Shown here piece after piece: positions 46,244 through 57,692 of a stretch of DNA of 64,000 nt. Under the pieces are notes generated by a model. It had not been told where the DNA came from and made no database searches. It saw only the letters and a program-made list of their open reading frames with translations. How positions within the stretch are numbered: position 1 is the first letter of the stretch; the number at the start of each line of letters is the position of its first letter. A program made the translations under genes and the position numbers. The stretch is from Aphelenchoides besseyi (taxonomy: Eukaryota > Nematoda > Chromadorea > Rhabditida > Aphelenchoididae): positions 1,674,001-1,738,000 of the forward strand of contig JAMPIQ010000003.1 in NCBI GenBank assembly GCA_024699855.1. The letters run 5' to 3'.

Positions 46244-46594
46244 TGAATTCGTCCAATGAAAATGATGATGCCAATATCGTAAGCTCAATGCATAGATGGT
46301 TAGTAATGAGAGTTTGGTTTTACATTGTGTACCAACAAGACCCCGAATCAATTAAAGGGCCAGTAATCTTGTCGTTTATTTTGTTTTTCCTTATAATTTT
46401 TGGAGTAATCGGTAACCTTGGATCGTCGTCCTCTACAAATGTTCTACAACATCATGTTTTTCGGCGTTTGTATTAATATCGTCGCTTCGAGCAATATGTT
46501 GGGTTTACTAACCTTTAGGTTTGTATCTCATTTCATGGTTTTTACAACACGAAGTCTAGCTGTGACTAGCCTAATGCTCTACGACTTGAACTGA
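46244..46594 (+). pseudogene. Srsx-like receptor pseudogene with internal deletion
   Basis: The first two exons of the receptor at 35303-36525 are copied with high identity (MNSSNENDDANI, intron, then YQQDPESIKGPVILSF and GVIGNLG). The sequence then jumps into the end of the gene: VCINIVASSNMLGLLTF corresponds to NINIVCSSNAIWLLMF, followed by a degraded DYRNALYDM region (LMLYDLN). TM2 to TM6 are missing. The first intron acceptor GTTTAG of the parent is GTTTGG here,so splicing is also lost. Clearly non-functional as a receptor. Confidence 0.8.
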
Positions 46595-46978
46595 AACGGC
46601 GAACGAGTAAAATCAATCCTATTAGTTTTGCCCAGTTCCCATTCTTTGGAAGGATAAGAGCAGCTGATGCGTTGAATTCGATAAACGGATGAGTGACGTG
46701 CACATATTCACTATTCTAGAACTCCTACGGTCTGACGTGCAGCCAAACAAACGATAGTCGATTACTGGAACTTTAATTGGACAAAATCTTGAAAGTCGAT
46801 ATTTGACGAAAAAAGCTGTCAGTTCTTCTTAACTTGTTTATTGATGCATTAACAAATATTCAACAAAAAGTGTCAGTTAACAAATAAACGACATTACTAC
46901 CATGAGCCAACTTATGGCACGAAAATGCCCTTCGAATTAAGATCCAAATGTCGCACAGAAACACCTAAAACTTTGGGA
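46595..46978. other. Intergenic; nothing recognised
   Basis: 3' flank of the zinc-finger gene on the minus strand. No other feature. Confidence 0.5.
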
Positions 46979-48978
46979 TTAATCTCCACATTGCAACATT
47001 AAAAACTCACGATCATGCTTACTGGCAATGAAAAGAGACGACTGAATGCCCAATGAAGAAACCAAATCATCAACAAGTTCAACGAAAGTGACATGCGGAT
47101 TTAAATTCTGTCCAGCGCGTAGAAGCAAATCTAACGAATCAGTTTTAGCGAAACAAACAACAAATGAGTTTCGATTCTCCTTCCTGGCTAACTCGTAACG
47201 TGGGATTGACGTCGTCCAAACCGATTCGCCGAGCTCCACTTCACCTTCGTAGTTCAATGTTTTCAGTCGAAGCATCAGAATTTTGCAGTTCGAGTATTGT
47301 TTCCAATGTATAATAGGGAGTGACCCGAACTGTTTTGATAACTGAAATGAACTCTTTATAGCAGAAGAATTTTCGAGACTTACGAAATCAAAATCGTAAT
47401 AAATTAAAGTCGGACATTTAGTCAAACCCTCCATAAACAACATACTATCTAATGGCAATTCCATTTCAGTTTTCAAGTTTGCAGCAGGCAATGCTGGTTG
47501 AAGATCAGGTACGGATGCTTCTTTAGGAGAAGCTTCTGGTTGTGACGTTGGTTCGATCACCGATTGAATTACTGGCTTTTTCTCCTCCGCTTCTTCTCGA
47601 GAATTAGCACCCAACATCGCTTGTAACTGTTCCATTGGTGTTAGAATCTCGTTTCCCAGTTGATTATTTTTGACAGTTAGACTCTGAAAAGAGAAAAGCA
47701 TAAGATCGAAAAAAAGAAGAAAGAAACAAACTTTTTGAGATGCAACAGTCGCGTTTGGTTGCGGAGGTTGCAGACGTGAACGATAATGTTTGTGAGTTAC
47801 ACGCTCATGTTCGGATCTTCGTCTCACGGATTTCATCCAAATACCACAGACTGCACATGGGAAGTCGGTTTTGTTTTGATGCAACAGTTCGTGTTGTTGG
47901 CGATTCAGTCGATTGCCCATTACAATGCCGCAATATCGACATTGTTGCTTAAATTGGTAAATTAGGAACAACAAAAATAAGATGAACACTAACGTCGTTG
48001 TCGGTGTCGATAGTCATCTGTTGGACTCCGTTGACTATTTTCGGATAAACCACTTTGCAAGGTGTCTTTCCGGATTTTTTCTACAAAATGTTTTGGTTCA
48101 GAACTTCGGACTTCACGCATCACCTTGTTCTTCTTCTTAGCCGTTAGTTTGGTTCGTCGAGATTTTGGAACCGTTTTGGACATTTCGCGTCGTCCTTTCG
48201 CTACCACTGGATCTTTCGATTGCAGAAAATTTACGGGCCGAACATAGTTATGACTCGTTTTTTCGTGCTGATTTCTCGTCGAATGAGTTGAAAACTTTTT
48301 CGTACAAACCGAACACGAAAACTCGGGAGCCAAATGTCGTGCTCGGTTGTGTCGAACGAAGTCTTTGTTCTTCATGTAGGCGATGTTGCACTCCAAACAG
48401 AAAAACTAAACCGAGAGTAAACTAAAGATGCCGAGTAAGAAATTCACTTTGGAGCTGAAAGGTCCATCTTTCTCCGAAATGACTCGAAGCTCGTCGGCCG
48501 ACAGTTTTCCTATCAACTCCGACGAAGCTTCCGGACGTCGAAGGCGATGAGCCAAACGTTCGTGGGTATTTCGATTGGCGGCGGTTGTGCTTCGAGATAC
48601 GCACAAGGAGCATTCGTATCGAAGGAACCCGTGAACACGAGCGTGTTGAAGACATTTGACATTGCTTGTAAAGGTCATAAAACACAGTTTACAAGAGAAC
48701 TGAATCAAATTTCAACAGAATTCAAAATGCAAACTAACCGTCTTTGCAACGTTCGTCTTCTGTGGTATCGAACTTGACGAACTATCGGTGGAATTCGCAG
48801 CGGACATCGTGGTGGAAATCTCTTGACCGCTTTCATTGAAATTCTTTGAGACCGAATGAAGAATCGATGCAATTGAGATGTGCGGCTTTTCACTAGAACT
48901 CGACGGCTGCGGCGAGTTGAGTTCCGGTAACGAACACGATTCTCCATCGCTGTCGATTGTAATCAAATCATTTGCCAT
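46979..48978 (-). CDS. C2H2 zinc-finger protein (six fingers)
   Basis: Starts at 48978 with an acidic, Ser-rich N-terminus (MANDLITIDSDGESCSLPE). Three finger pairs follow in separate exons: CKLCFMTFTSNVKCLQHARV-H and CSLCVSRSTTAANRNTHERL-AH; CLECNIAYMKNKDFVRHNRA-RH and CSVCTKKFSTHSTRNQHEKT-SH; CRYCGIVMGNRLNRQQHELL-H and CAVCGIWMKSVRRRSEHERV-TH. A lysine-rich linker (RTKLTAKKKNKVMREVRSS) lies between pairs two and three. The C-terminal 300 residues have no fingers and end in a compact domain (PIIHWKQYSNCKILMLRLK ... HDREFLMLQCGD). Paired fingers suggest DNA or RNA binding in the nucleus. About six introns; the pairs share a design with the gene at 30832-31876. Confidence 0.82.
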
Positions 48979-49422
48979 CTTAAACGAGCGGCAAAATCTT
49001 TGTGATATATCCTCTGAAAATTTCTATTACAAAGGAAAATCTACGAGGCATATACGAAAGCCCGAAAACCCCAAGGTTATTTGGAGCGTAAGCGCGCGGT
49101 TTGCGGAGCTCCTGCGTTGACTACGAATAAACGCTGGAAAAAGTGCGATAGAGCACACCCTCCTCTCCGTCCCTTACTCTGCACTGAAAGCTTTTCGAGA
49201 CCCCCCGACCATCCACACGTGTTGGGAACGAACTGCGTGGCAACCAGCGGAGGAGGTAATAGACGCGTGTGCGTTTGGGAAACGCGAAAATTGTTTATGC
49301 ATCGTCTATGAACATAATTTATTTGTGGAATATGTTAGAAAGCAAGTCAATGATCCTGTTTTGAATTACCGTCAGTATCTGCTCCCAAACTGCTTGGAGA
49401 CATTCAATAATCAAATCGGACG
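48979..49422. other. GC-richer upstream region of the zinc-finger gene
   Basis: 49080-49310 is more GC-rich than the surroundings, with a CACACGTGTT palindrome (E-box core CACGTG) near 49215. No gene recognised; it may be a promoter region. Confidence 0.35.
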
Positions 49423-50217
49423 TCATAGATATGCTTTATAGGTCGCACGATAGTCGTGAGTACGTGGATCCACACCAACTGAGCAGTTTTCGCACAATTC
49501 GAGCGCTAAAAAGATCAATGAACTCAACGGTTTCGTAAACTTACATTCAACTTTCTGGATTCCAATCTTAACTCCATGATGAATTTTCCATTTCTTTTTC
49601 AAGTTCTCAGCTTTGGCCGAAACTGATACAAGAGTCACGTGTGGATGGAACTTCTTTTCCGGTTTTGACGGTAATCCACGTTTTCGAAACTCTTTTTTCA
49701 CGATTTCTGAACAGAAACCTCGATCGTGGGTCTGTTTGACTCACCGTACAAGATCTGAATTCCGTTATGATCTTGTCTAACGGCAAAATAGAGAACTCCC
49801 TTTTTGAACTCGTGGATTCCTTTCAACGTCAATTTGAATTTCTCGCCTTTTAGCAGACGTTTCATTTGTTTGGCGGCACACTTCAACGCATCTTTTGCAC
49901 TAAATCGATGCTTAGAACTCACGTCGTTCACTTACTCTTTCAATTTGCCGTCAGGAACATCGGTCGTCACAAAAAGAGTCAAATGAAGTGATCTCAAGGG
50001 CTGTAAATAGGGTATGAATTTATGACTTTTTTTCAACACTTCTTCCTGAACTCTCTGAGCTTTTTTTACGATCTGAATACATCGTTAACTGGACTAGTAA
50101 TCTGCAGAAATCTACCTTAGGATTTCTAATTCGAATGATGACCACGTTGTTTCGTGGTTGTGAAGCTTCAAGACACACAACAAAAATTAACATAACCATA
50201 GAGATGGTGATTTTCAT
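49423..50217 (-). CDS. Secreted 2H-phosphoesterase-like protein (AKAP7/LigT type)
   Basis: Five exons from the ATG at 50217. A signal peptide MKITISMVMLIFVVCLEA is followed by a 110-nt intron, unusually long for this window. Exon 2 carries SLHLTLFVTTDVPDGKLKE, the first H-x-T motif; exon 3 LKGEKFKLTLKGIHEFKKGV and LYFAVRQDHNGIQILYG; exon 4 EKKFHPHVTLVSVSAKAEN, the second H-x-T motif; exon 5 ends at 49423. HLTL and HVTL separated by about 110 residues, with the F-x-L-x-LKGI strand between, is the 2H (LigT / AKAP7-like) fold, usually cytosolic or nuclear. A secretory form is uncommon. Substrate unknown. Confidence 0.65.
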
Positions 50218-51056
50218 TTTTGCACTAGTTAACAAAAACTTGATTAAATTGAAGAAACAAGCTAATTTTATACGCACTCAATGGCCTGCACAAACACACG
50301 ACTAGAATACTCTCTGATCATTTGATGGGCCAATTCGTAGTGTTGAACTACAAGAAATGTTCTTCAACAACACAGGTACTATATTTACGACTTTGGTCTT
50401 CATATTAGTTATTAAATAAGTGCACGGAAGAAACATTCTCCTTTGAAGTCCTAACGACATTAATGATCAATTCTTTGGTTATCATCCTGTGAATTAGTGC
50501 TTACAGACATTGACTCGTTTTCTTTTCATTAGCACAACGGTTGAATATCTTTGGTGACCTGACTGTTGGTGTTCAGACGTCACTTCATGGGAACAGCAAT
50601 AACTCGTCTTCGCACTGGATTCCTGAATAGAAGGCTAGATAAACGGAAGTTTTAAGTAATGTGTTGAATATAATTGATAACCAGTTGATATCTTCTCATT
50701 CGAGCTCATATCCACTAGTCAAACTTATACATCACTCTTCTTCTTTGTATTTGCTCTTTGATTCAAGCCATAAAACTAAAGATCTTATTCAATTTTCTGC
50801 ACAAAGATCAAGACTAAACACACCGTGGAAGTTATAGTTTGATGTGAAAAAACAGCTGAAAACGTTAAATTTACAAGGACGTTCTTTGACAGCGGAGATT
50901 TGAATCGCACATTAAATTAGCTACCGAAGCATAATGACAATGAGTTTGCGTGACCTTACGTCGACCTTGATCGTTAAACGGAAGTTATTTCCATGATCAG
51001 AAAACAGCAAATAAAAAGCCATTACTCAATGGCATCATTCGTTCTCTTAGTACGAG
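50218..51056. other. Intergenic; nothing recognised
   Basis: AT-rich, no credible ORF, RNA gene or repeat. Confidence 0.5.
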
Positions 51057-52078
51057 ATGATAAAAACGAGTTCGCTTGTTCTTTTCCCACTTTTGATCGT
51101 CGAACTTAGAAGTGAGTTTTCCTACGATTTTTACAATTTTATTGCTAAACATCATGGAGAGAAATACGCAGATTACTTGGAGTTGTCGGAGTTGAGAGGA
51201 ATCGGAAGTTTCGGTGGATTTCAATCCCACAACTTCACCGTCAACCATAAAGTAATCCAAATTTGTGTTTATGACAACAGCTTAATTTATAGCCAATTAT
51301 TTTCGTGCATGGAGCTCAATCGTATGTGAACATGTTTTGGAATCGTACGGAGTTCTTGCGCAATCACAACTACTCTTCTTCAGAACTCTATGCAACGAGT
51401 TACGATGACAAATACAATGTTTCCTGTAAGAACATCAAACGCGTACGTTTGCTCATCATTATCTAACTTGGTCAAACATTTAGATCCGCTCTTTTATCGA
51501 GATTGTAAGCGCGTATACACGATCCGCGGTCGACATCTTTGCTTCGTCGATGGGCGTTCCAATTGCTCGAAAAGCTATTTTGGGCGGTCGATGTGTCGAC
51601 ACAAACGAGCAGCTGGGTAAACGATTGACTTCGCTGGTTGACACGTTTGTTTCATCAGACGGAGTTGGCTATGGAGTTGAGGATTGTGAAGCAATTGCGC
51701 GAAACTTCAATGATTCCCGTTTCATGGCTTTTTGTGATCTGCAAATTGGTTTACAACCTAAATCTGCTGTCATGGTAAGTCGAATTCATGTGATAAGTAA
51801 AACAAGGAATGCAGCTTGAACTCAATAATCAAAGTGAACGATATGAAGGAAGCCGGTTGTTTTCAATTCACTCGGACAACGACGAGGTGATTGGACAGCG
51901 ATGTGATTTAAACAATTGCAGTGAAATAAAAAATGCTACGATGACATTTACGAAATCAACTCCCGCCCACGTTTGGTTGTCGTTCACAGAAATGGAACTT
52001 CCGTTCTTTCTGTTCACTTCAAATTCGACTGCTGAAATGTCGGTTATTTTCCTGATGCGTTTAACGACTTTGCTTTAG
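51057..52078 (+). CDS. Secreted class 2 lipase (nematode LIPS family)
   Basis: Four exons with 40-50 nt introns. Signal peptide MIKTSSLVLFPLLIVELRS. Then PIIFVHGAQS (oxyanion region), SELYATSYDDKYNVSCKNIK, FIEIVSAYTRSAVDIFASSM-GVPIARKAILGG, RCVDTNEQLGKRLTSLVDTF, the hallmark order of Caenorhabditis LIPS proteins. The nucleophile elbow, usually G-x-S-x-G, reads A-S-S-M-G: the first Gly is Ala, the Ser is kept. The acidic residue is probably in VEDCEA. I could not place the catalytic His with confidence; the C-terminal part (STPAHVWLSF) is a candidate. Presumed extracellular or gut lipid hydrolase. Confidence 0.75.
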
Positions 52079-52238
52079 TATTGAAGTTGCCAAAAGTCAA
52101 GGATTTAATGTGCACACAAACACTCGAGAAGCTTAATTGTTTGAAATCATTGGACTATCGACATTACTGGAAATTTTGTGTATTGGCAAAATAAAAGTGA
52201 TTATTTGAAGAGTGAGGTGCGAAGATGAATCAGAAGCT

Positions 52239-53237
52239 TCACGATGTAGTTGCCGTTGGAACTGGACGACCAGCGCAAATTCCACCGTCAACCGTCAGAT
52301 TGGCTCCAAGAATATACGATACTTTTTTCGTTATCAGCCAGAAATTCGATTGCATGAGCGATTTCTTTCGCTTGTTCAATTCGACCAAGTGGAATCGTTG
52401 TCTCAGCATAGTACTTGTAAAGAGCATCCAGTTCTTCTGGATTCTTGTCTAAATGGTTGTTGAAATTTGTGTCCACTCCACCGGAGCTGAGGATAAGCAA
52501 AATGAGAAGAGCCGAGAACAACAACCAACCTGACACTATTAACTCGTATTCCTTTGGGTACTACGACAAGAGCCAAATTGCGAGTGTAGTGATCTGAAAT
52601 GCCATTTCAAGTATGTTGACTCGAACTTACTGACTGCAGCCTTCGAACAAACGTACGGAATTGCGTTCGGGAAAGTTTGTTGAGCGACAATCGAATTGAC
52701 GTTCACAATGTTTCCATGAGTTTTCGACAAATGAGGAGTGAATTTTTTGCACAAATCTATCAGTCTGAATGTCAATAATTAAACGCGAAAAACACGTAAC
52801 CTACGCTCTAACATTGATTCCCATCACCTAATCGTACGATTCGAAAGAATTCGCACCATTCCCGGTTTCAAGATTGCAGCTGCAATATTGACCTAAAATG
52901 AACACAAAATCAGAAGTGGATACTCGTGAGTACCAGAACGTCCAAACGCCCGAACTTCTTGACCGTTTCATCGATCAGTTGTTTTCGAGTTTCTTCTTTT
53001 TCAATTGGTCCACGAACAACAAGCAAACGCGATTCCGAAACTCCGTTTTTCTTGAGCAACTCGACGGTCTTCTGCAAACGTTCTTCGTTTTGACCATGGA
53101 TCGTCAGACTGGCGCCTTTGGCGGCAAACAGCTCGGCAGCCGACTGTCCAATGCCGCTACTTGAACATATAAAATCGAAAGTAAGAAGCCGAAAGCAAAC
53201 TAACCAGTGACAATCACCACTCCTTCTTAAAGCTCAT
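52239..53237 (-). pseudogene. Short-chain dehydrogenase/reductase (SDR), multiply disrupted
   Basis: Recognisable SDR: GVVIVTG then SGIGQSAAELFAAKGASLTI (the TGxxxGIG cofactor motif, split by an intron after TG), FGRLDVLVN, VMGINVRA, HGNIVNVNSIVAQQ, the active-site PYVCSKAAVS (Y-x-x-x-K), then NLALVVVPKGIRVNSV, IAHAIEFLADNEK and YILGANLTVDGG. Lesions: one base missing between the ATG at 53237 and VVIVTG; the NNAG motif reads NIAA; a frame change after ILKPG; a TAG at 52828-52830 in SYD-x-VMGINVRA; one extra base in a six-base run at 52323-52328. Each could be an error, but together they suggest decay. NAD(P)H oxidoreductase by family. Confidence 0.7.
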
Positions 53238-53590
53238 AATTGAAAACGAACGGAAGAACTCGCCGTTCAGCGCTTATTTTATAGAGATTCGATTCGTCTG
53301 AGACGTGTTCGAGATTAAATGCTTGAATCGCATTTCAAGTTGGTATCCCAGGAACACGAACAAAAAAGAGCTAAAAGCGTCTTATTGCGGAAACTCAAAA
53401 GTGAAGAATTTACCTTTAGTTTGTAATCAACTGAACATCTAAACTCTCGGTACCTTTTTTGCGATTATCAACTTAGAAGAACAAGAATATGCAAATTGAT
53501 TGAAACTGCAAATTCTCGACATTTAATTGTTGGGCTGATTGACTTTGACGAAAGGTTGCCTTCTTTTCGCTACTGATCTTCGTATCAAAG

Positions 53591-54605
53591 ATGCAACTTC
53601 TGATATCCGTATTGCTATCCGTTTGGCTTTCGAGTGTTCACGCCGCTAATGAAACGACTTCTTTGCCAACTACTGACTTATCTGTTGAGGACCAAACCGC
53701 TTGCCATGAACTTGACGGGAGTCATCTGTAAGTTCGATGACAAATTTCGCTTCTATTTGAACATTTTAGAGTGGTTTACGGAACTTGCGAGAAGCCTCAA
53801 CACATTCAATCTAATCGATCGAACTTTAAGATACGAATCTTGAACAATGGAACTGAGAATGAATGGTAAGATTACGGTATTGTTGTTTTTTAGGTCGTGA
53901 TTGCAGGATGAAAATCAAAATCAGCGACTGTTCGTTTAAGTTCAATATGCACGAAGGTAACATCTATTCGATCAGCGCTGGAAGTTGGTTGCAACCTTCT
54001 TTTCTTTTAACTTGTTTACAGATTTCACTTTCAAGTCACCAATCAATCTCTACGTGGTTAAGTCGAACGTTACGATCACTGATGCTAAGGACCAAATGGT
54101 TACTGACTGTCAATTCAAAAAACTTTTGGCCGACAAACCAATAGTTGGAGTTGTTTTCTCGAAACAAATCGACGATGTTTTGGTTTATTTTGTGAGATGG
54201 AGTTTGTGTCCAATAACCAGTTGACGATTGCAGGAGAACTACACTAAGACTGAGAATACTAACGCTTCAACGTCTGATATGGAAGTCACCAAATGTGGAA
54301 TGACTACGATCAACTATCGTACGGTTGTCGTTCAGTGCAAGAAACAGGAAAAACCGAATCAGTTTGTTGAGTTTATGTAAGAAATGAGGACGATTTCGAA
54401 GCTTCTTTATGATATTTTCAGTAAAGAGATTCCCCTTGTTCTTTGGATGGTGGCTGCGTATGTGCCTTCTAATCATTTCGATCCAATTTCTGTGCATTTC
54501 AGGATCTTCGTTCTTTTGTGCTGTTCAGCATCCAGTGCAACTTGTTTGTTTCTTTCCACCGTCGATCGAGCTGTGGATCATGAAGAAGTTGTTGTTTTGG
54601 TTTGA
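53591..54605 (+). CDS. Type I membrane protein, unknown family
   Basis: Six or seven exons from the ATG at 53591. Signal peptide MQLLISVLLSVWLSSVHA; extracellular part with N-glycosylation sites and paired cysteines (VVYGTCEKPQHIQSN, KIKISDCSFKFNMHE, TFKSPINLYVVKSNVTITD, EVTKCGMTTINYRTVVVQCK); a membrane helix assembled across an intron (EIPLVLWMVAA plus IFVLLCCSASSATCLFL) and a short acidic tail ending EEVVVLV. The third exon needs the acceptor GATTGCAG rather than the nearer TTTTAG to keep the frame. It resembles 43296-44815 in layout but not clearly in sequence. Confidence 0.6.
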
Positions 54606-54803
54606 GGATTTCGAATAAACTTTTCGGTTCAGCTTTTTGACAATTTAATTCAATGGTTGTTCAGTCAACAAGCTTTGCAATTGAACGTTGTTTTCAATCT
54701 GAGACGACATTCAGAAACTTCGCGCTCTCCGACTGCAATCGTTTTTCTGCTGTTCGTCTGTGGAGCAAACTCAACGGAAACTGCGTTTTTTCTATTTTGA
54801 CAG

Positions 54804-56424
54804 ATGCGTGATTATTGTCGTGTAACTTTGTCGGGAAATCTGCTCACAATCAGGATGTCTTTTAAGCCTTTAAAGATGGTCGATTTCAGTTTGGTCAAAA
54901 TGAGTGAGTGCAATCACGCAAGATCTTCGACGTTCTACAGTTGGACAATCGAACAGTTTGAAGAGGGCTTCTTGAATTCGATTCGATCACGTACGAGTCC
55001 GACATTTCAAGTTCTTTCTTTGAATGAAAAGTGTAGTCTTCAACTTACGTTTCGAAAGTTGGTTTGCCGTTCGGTTGCGCGTTTGACTCTCAACAAACAA
55101 TTGGACGTGCCGGTTCGCTTTTGGGTCGAAGATTCTGTTGGAAACATCAAAGAAGGATCAATGGGTGAGTTCAGCACAACTCGATTTTGCATTTTCGTTT
55201 TAAGTCAGAACTCAAGATGGTAAAGATGGATTGCTGTTCTATTTGTGTCCGTCCGATACACGACCATTCACATTCTGCTGTCAAATTACGGCGTCGAAAT
55301 GTTTCGTATGCGAGGAATTGGAGAGTTCGAAACGACGACCGTTGGGTAGTTTGGAGAACGTGCTTAGTCTTCAGAACTATGCTCAAGGAAACTGCAGGTA
55401 AGATTTCAAACCTATTAAATGAAAGTATTCTTGTGGTTTGCAAAAAACGAATTCAACAAAACTGATGACCGTTCTCGAAAAAAAATGCAAAACCTTGGAG
55501 TCGAAAACGAAGGAATTGGAGCAGGAGCTAAATCGACAAATTGAATTGGCCAAGAAGTCGAAGACGAAATATGGCGGCTTTTATGGTGAGGTGTTCATTC
55601 TTCAAAAGAAGCTCACTTATGCACAAGTGGAATTGCAAAATCAGGTCAGTCGACAAATCTGTGCACCAATAGCTACGACCTTAAGGAATTTTTCAAATCG
55701 AAAGCTCAGATGTTCGAAGATGAATGCAACAACTGGAAGCTGAAGGCTCAGGAATTGGAACGTCAGTTGGATGAACGAACAGAAATGGTAAAGCTATCAA
55801 ACTCGTGTTCATTCAAATCGGAGGACATTGATTTGCTCTGGAAGATGCGTAAAGAAGCTCAACTAACTGACTTTCGTTTACTCATCGATGACCAAAAGAT
55901 TGAGGTTTGTGGTTCATTCTGTAGTGTGATGCTGCTCATTTCCAGGTTCATAAGCCGATTATTGCTCTTAAATCACACTTTTTTGCTGACTATTTTAATG
56001 CCAACCCAACAAATTCCGAGTATGCAATCGATGCGCTGAGCTTTGAAGTCGTGGACAAAATGATCGAGTTTGTGTATCAGGGCAACATCGGAGACTTCGA
56101 ATCTTACGCTTCCGATTTGTATGTTGCTGCTTGGAAGTTCGAAGTTTCATCGTTGAAGGTAAGTGGATTTTGTTTTTCGTTTTTACTGTTAATGTTCAGA
56201 AGAAGTGTGTTGAGTTTTTAAAGTCACGAATCGCGAAAGAAAACGTTGCCGATGTGCTCGTTTTGGCGGCTCAACATGACGATGAGGATTTGATTGCATT
56301 CACAATTCAATTCGCTGAGGAGAACGGTGGAAGATCTCAACTGTTCCTCATGACCACAATTCACCAGTTACTTCAATCCAATTTCTCGTTATACGTTAAA
56401 ATCGCTGAAATATTGCGCTTCTAA
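54804..56424 (+). CDS. MATH - coiled-coil - BTB protein
   Basis: The ATG at 54804 follows a TTTTGACAG acceptor, a probable trans-splice site. Residues 40-80: TFYSWTIEQFEEGFLNSIRS, SPTFQVLSLNEKCSLQLTF, the MATH (TRAF-C-like) substrate-binding fold. A middle segment (LEKKCKTLESKTKELEQELN and WKLKAQELERQLDERTEM) is coiled coil. The BTB fold is TDFRLLIDDQKIE, intron, VHKPIIALKSHFFADYF, FEVVDKMIEFVYQGNIGD, then a helical extension (CVEFLKSRIAKENVADVLVL). MATH-BTB proteins are Cullin-3 substrate adaptors; a coiled coil between the domains is unusual. About seven introns; the frame holds throughout, though the exon start near 55440 is uncertain. Confidence 0.75.
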
Positions 56425-56519
56425 GTACTTTTCTTATAATCTATTACCTTTTCAATTTACGCTTATTTTCAAGTCTCGTTTACAAAACAATAAACTTCGG
56501 GTACTAACAACAAACAAGT

Positions 56520-57416
56520 TCACAGGTTTCCGATGGTTCGTACGTTCGTTTGCGTGGAATCCCAGATTTTTAACGGAGAGCTTGAGATCGTCAAATTGGT
56601 TAGGAAAACAAGCGAATAGAAACAATCAAAGTTGTGGCAACAGAAATGAAACTCGTAGTGAAAGAGAAAACAAACCGTAGACTCAACTGTTCGTTTCGCA
56701 ACTTCAGAGGCTCGAATGATAGTTTGGATTTGTGTTTCCATTCGTCGTTTTGCTTTTGTTTCGTTTGGTTCGAACGGACGAATTTGTAATCACGATAGAC
56801 GATCAGAAAGATGTAGAACTGAAGTGAATAGAAAACAAAAAGACCGATAAGAATTGGAACCGACAGAACAAGAATCATTTCGGTTTGTTCGTCGATATCC
56901 GTTTGATTTGCCAGTGACTGTAAATGATGGTGGAACGTATCGTTTATCGTCGGTAGTTTAGGTATTTTGCTTGTTCGATTGATCCAATCGACAACATTAA
57001 CTGAGGCTTCGTAGGTCCAACTGAAGAAACGTATTGTAATGTTGAGACCCAAAATAAAAGACTAAAACAAATTGATTGATTATTGGAGAATCTTAACTAA
57101 CCGTATGAGCAATATAAGGCAGATACCAAACACTCGCCCGCTTCTCATTGCCGTAGATAAGCAACAAACTAACGAAACACGTGGAGAAGATGTGCGAGTC
57201 GACGACCACGTAAATCAAAGTGTCCAAATAGGTGGGTTTCGTTTCAACGGTTAGATGTTGAAAAAGCGGAATAAGACCGTTGTAGAGCGAAGAAACGAAC
57301 GTGCAAACCGCAATGACCCACGTTGCTATCTGATCTAATGTTGTGATTAAGAAGCCCAAATTCGAACTTACGTGAACTCGAATACAACAGAAACATCGCG
57401 GTTCTCGACGTTTCAT
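56520..57416 (-). CDS. LAPTM4/5-like tetraspan membrane protein
   Basis: Four exons. The N-terminus MKRREPRCFCCIRVH precedes TM1 (IATWVIAVCTFVSSLYNGLI), as in LAPTM proteins, whose RCCxC-H-x motif precedes the first helix. TM2 near SHIFSTCFVSLLLIYG; TM3 SFILGLNITIRFFSW; a loop with N-glycosylation sites (INRTSK, ANQTD); TM4 ILVLSVPILIGLFVFYSLQF, then YIFLIVYRDYKFV and a charged tail. Topology and the final aromatic YRDYKFV (compare VWNCYKYI) fit lysosomal LAPTM. Sequence identity is low, so the family call is tentative. Exon 4 is joined through a GTTTGT donor. Confidence 0.5.
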
Positions 57417-57692
57417 CGAAAACTCTTTTTATCAAAAAAACCTAAAACGAAGAAGCGAAAACATGGCAAATGCTCGTCATTTTTCGGCCGCTTGTTTCTT
57501 GTGTTGGTTTAAACTGCCAAAGCGGAGTGTCGAAGCAGTGACTTAAAAAAAGAACTCGTGGATTACCACTCCCAAAAGCAATCGGGCCGTTGTTTCAAAG
57601 AGCTTTTTCGAGCCTAGAGAGTTCGGAAATAGCTGCACACATGTTGCGTGGGTTATAAAAGATGTATGAGTTTATTCCTATTGTCCGAAAGA
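57417..57692. other. Intergenic; nothing recognised
   Basis: Between two minus-strand genes. No feature beyond an AATAAA-like signal (minus strand, near 57670) for the next gene. Confidence 0.4.
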
